A stretch of 64,000 nt of DNA. Origin: Prorocentrum cordatum (lineage: Eukaryota; Sar; Dinophyceae; Prorocentrales; Prorocentraceae). The position numbers were made by a program, and so were the translations under genes. Numbering within the stretch: position 1 is the stretch's first letter; the number at the start of each line of letters is the position of its first letter. Below are positions 61,440 to 64,000 of this stretch, one piece after another. The notes under the pieces are model-generated. The model saw only the letters and a program-made list of their open reading frames with translations, made no database searches and was not told where the DNA came from. The stretch covers positions 269,598 through 333,597 of the forward strand of contig CAUYUJ010020516.1 in NCBI GenBank assembly GCA_963575745.1. The letters run 5' to 3'.

Positions 61440-62060
61440 GTGAAGTCTTTCGGGGGCATCTTGTAAAGCTCTCGAAAACCTCTTGGGTACTTCGTGGCTG
61501 CCCCTTGGGACCTGGTGGAAGTCTCTTGGGAGCCTTGCGGGGCCCTTTCGGCGCCTTTTGGAGGCCTCTTGGAGCTTCCTGGGGGCCTCTCGAGGCCTCT
61601 TGCGGACTCCTGGGGGCCTCTTGGGATCTTCTGGTGGGTGAGGGTTCGAAATGTCAGTTCGTGTTCCCCATCTGGGGTTCCTCGTGGAATGTTCTGGGAG
61701 CTCTTTTGGGCCGTCCTAGAAGCTCCCTGGGCCATCTTGGGGCCCCCTTGGGCTGTCTCGGTGGTCTCTTGGGGGCCTCTTGGCTCGGCTTGAGGCGATC
61801 TTTCGGGCCTCTTGGGCCGTCTTGGAGCGTCTGGAAGCCGAACTGGGGAGAACGCCCAAACCCTTCAAAAACCTACTAAAACTCAATGAACATTCCCTGT
61901 TGGGCCCCTCCCGGGAGTACTGCCGGAGACCTGCTGGGACGCTTTGGCACTTTTTTTTTGTAAAAAAACAATTTTGGAGTGCTCCCGGGCCGCTTCGGAC
62001 CTCTCTTGGGCTGTCCTGAAAGCGTCCTCGAGCCATTCTAGATGGTCCTAGGAGCGTCCT
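61440..62060 (-). repeat. GGGGGCCTCTTGGG degenerate array (inverted CCCAAGAGGCC family)
   Basis: Units of 20-33 bp such as GGGGGCCTCTTGGGATCTTC and GGAGGCCTCTTGGAGCTTCC. It is opposite in strand to the arrays at 3.9, 17.0 and 47.5 kb. A unique patch interrupts at 61637-61690. Confidence 0.75.
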
Positions 62061-62130
62061 GGCGTCTCCGGCGGGGGGGGGACCACAGCCACTGGGCAAA
62101 GTGAGGCCCCCACGTGGTCCAGGACCCCCT

Positions 62131-62134
62131 CCCC

Positions 62135-62185
<51 letters not shown>

Positions 62186-62206
62186 CATATATATATATAT
62201 GTATGT
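62131..62206. repeat. (TA)n microsatellite
   Basis: About 75 bp of TATA with three ACATATAT interruptions. Confidence 0.95.
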
Positions 62207-62209
62207 TGT

Positions 62210-62600
62210 AAAATTGCGCTGGGGTGCTCTCTGTAGTATCACAAGCGGAAATGGATTATCCTTGGAGTAGTTTGCAACTTCGCATATGGCACTGGGGTAT
62301 ATTTGGACGTTGGAGTAGTTCAAATTCTCGCAGATGGCACCGCGGCATCTTTGAAGTATTCTGAAAATGCGCAAAGGGCGTTGGAGTGTCTCTGAATTAC
62401 GTTTGGGAAAATGTTGAACATTGTTGGGAAATCTGTTGGAAGCGTGCAATGAGCGGACGCATTCTTGGGGCATTTTCAATATCTGGATTTTGCGAGAACG
62501 GTTTATGAATATTTTGAAATATACGGGGTGTATCGCTGAAGTATGTTGCGCGCGCAGTGCGCTTGGAGTCGTCTGGTGGAATATAGGTGCGTCGCCGCCG
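62210..62600 (+). repeat. degenerate about 60-bp minisatellite
   Basis: CGCATATGGCACTGGGGTAT, CGCAGATGGCACCGCGGCATC and GCATTCTTGGGGCATTTTC are homologous unit starts. Related units occur at 60400-60560. Confidence 0.6.
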
Positions 62601-64000
62601 AGTGCGCGACGTCCTGCGTTTGAATTTCCAATTAACTCACGGGGTGCGTCGGAAACTCGCTCCGGGTATCCGAGGTACTGCTGCTGCACCGGCGACGACG
62701 CTTGTCTGTACTCTGGATGCCACGACGGTGCTGGCGACGATTTGGGCGCGCCACACGCTCCCGATCCCACTTAATTGCGCGCGCACAGGGCCCGCCGATC
62801 TGTGCGCAAGAGTAAATGTATATGGACGCGCACGCGCGCGCAAGTAGGCAAATCGCTTTGCCTCGGTTGGATTCGCCCAGCTCGGCCCCCTCCGATCAGC
62901 GAGACCACCGTGCCGATCCAATTGACCAAAATCAATGTTTATGTGCTTGTAAATAAGTGTTTGCTGCCAAATGTGCAATGATCGTACTTTGGCGCATCGC
63001 GCGCCCACTTGTACCTTTATCTACTCTACCCCGCTACAACGGCACATGCAACCCTCCTCCGCCTGTATACAAGAACTGGTGGTTGTTTTTATGCCGTCTC
63101 AACGCCGACAACAACTCTGCCCTTGTAGGAACGGGCTCGACACTTATCCCGCGCCCAAGTGCAATCACCCCGACTCACGGACAACCACCAGCTCCACTCC
63201 TACCGCACTCCATCTCAACTCCTACTCCACTCGTACCTTCTCGACGATGGCATCAGAGGGGTCATGCCTCGTCCAGTCTGGATCGCCCTGGCGCCATATT
63301 CCCCGCGCGACTGCCCAGAGAGGCCCAGTGGCCGACAGTGGGGGGCGCCGGACTATGCGCGCCAACCTCATTGAGTGGGAGTAGAGAGCAGGGCGGGGAG
63401 GATGCGCGAGGATGGCGCGCAGGAGCAAGGGGGGGTAAACAGGGGGGGAAGACTGGAAATCTGCAGCGAGAACTTGACTGCCTGCGGCCACAAAAACGGA
63501 TCGGGCGGTTTCTGTGGACTCGCGCAACAAGATGGGGAAAAGCATGGGTCCAAATCTGCAGAGCCACTGTCGGCGGTCCAGAGAGCACGCGTCGAATTGC
63601 TCGCGCCGCGCGCGAATCTGATCTCGGCGCCGCGCCATCCCTTGAAGGATGGAAGCATGACCTTACCCTGGGTTACAAGTGCGTGGTCTGTAAACCTCCT
63701 GGGGACCCCCAAAGCCTAGAGCCGCCAGGACGCGGCACATCACGCAGGGTTTACCCTGTCAGCCCACAGGAGTTTCAGCGCACAGCGCCTCGTAAACCAG
63801 GGTAGGGGCGTTTTTTATGCCCTTGAATCCAGTCCAGGATAGCATCGCGCGATCGACGTTTGTTGTGCACGCTGCACGAACCACGTCGCCATGCACGCGC
63901 GCATCTGCTAAGCGTTACCGCCACCAAGCGCGTCGAAACAAATCATGGTGGCCCCGCGCGGCCCGCTGATTTCCTTCCGCGCGCGTCGTGCGTTCTCCTA
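62601..64000. other. no gene recognised
   Basis: Several open frames on both strands but no recognisable motif, codon bias or repeat family. GCGCGC patches are frequent. Confidence 0.45.

Noticed and set aside
1-64000. rRNA, tRNA, snRNA or spliced-leader RNA genes
   Set aside because: I looked for familiar conserved blocks and found none I can support. A covariance-model scan would be needed to exclude tRNAs and 5S/U6 genes.
1-64000. A defence, toxin or secondary-metabolite gene system
   Set aside because: Apart from the LINE ORFs and the MO25-like gene, no frame carries a domain I recognise, so no multi-gene system can be supported.

Overview
This looks like nuclear DNA from a dinoflagellate. 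The sequence is GC-rich, carries no operon-like gene packing, and is dominated by microsatellites, tandem repeats and short inverted-repeat elements. The only confidently identified host gene is an uninterrupted MO25/CAB39 reading frame. Just 5' of its first ATG is a decayed copy of the dinoflagellate spliced leader, which suggests a reinserted (retroposed) mRNA copy. The organism call is an inference from that leader relic and from the style of the LINE; the species is not determined.

Layout. 0-7 kb: dispersed short elements (families A, B, D, E and F below) with no gene. 7.0-12.0 kb: one long LINE-type retrotransposon on the minus strand (endonuclease, reverse transcriptase, zinc fingers, C-terminal ORF), flanked on both sides by GGA/TCC microsatellite and broken by a frame change at a G7 run. 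12-20.5 kb: microsatellites, more short elements and a 113-bp tandem duplication. 20.56-21.84 kb: the MO25-like gene on the minus strand. 22.5-31 kb: a 115-bp tandem array, nested MITE-like elements and a weak candidate exon. 31-38.3 kb: a 45-bp-arm hairpin, very long CCT/GGA tracts, and a possible frameshifted coiled-coil gene at 37.35-38.01 kb. 38-52 kb: repeats, foldback elements and palindromic arrays. 53.4-54.9 kb: a higher-order satellite made of 27-bp monomers. 55-64 kb: further tandem repeats, (AC)n, (ATC)n and CCCAAGAGGCCC-type repeats.

The strongest unexpected content is a set of short, TIR-bearing, non-autonomous element families with readable target-site duplications. Family B is 171 bp with 5-bp duplications. 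Family L is about 160 bp with 3-bp duplications. Family E has a perfect 48-bp TIR pair. Family D is a retroposon-like unit with a 13-bp duplication. Several are nested (B in A, L in K, E in F, D in A), so relative insertion order can be read directly. No transposase for any TIR family lies in the window. I found no bacterial-type system, CRISPR array, rRNA or tRNA gene.
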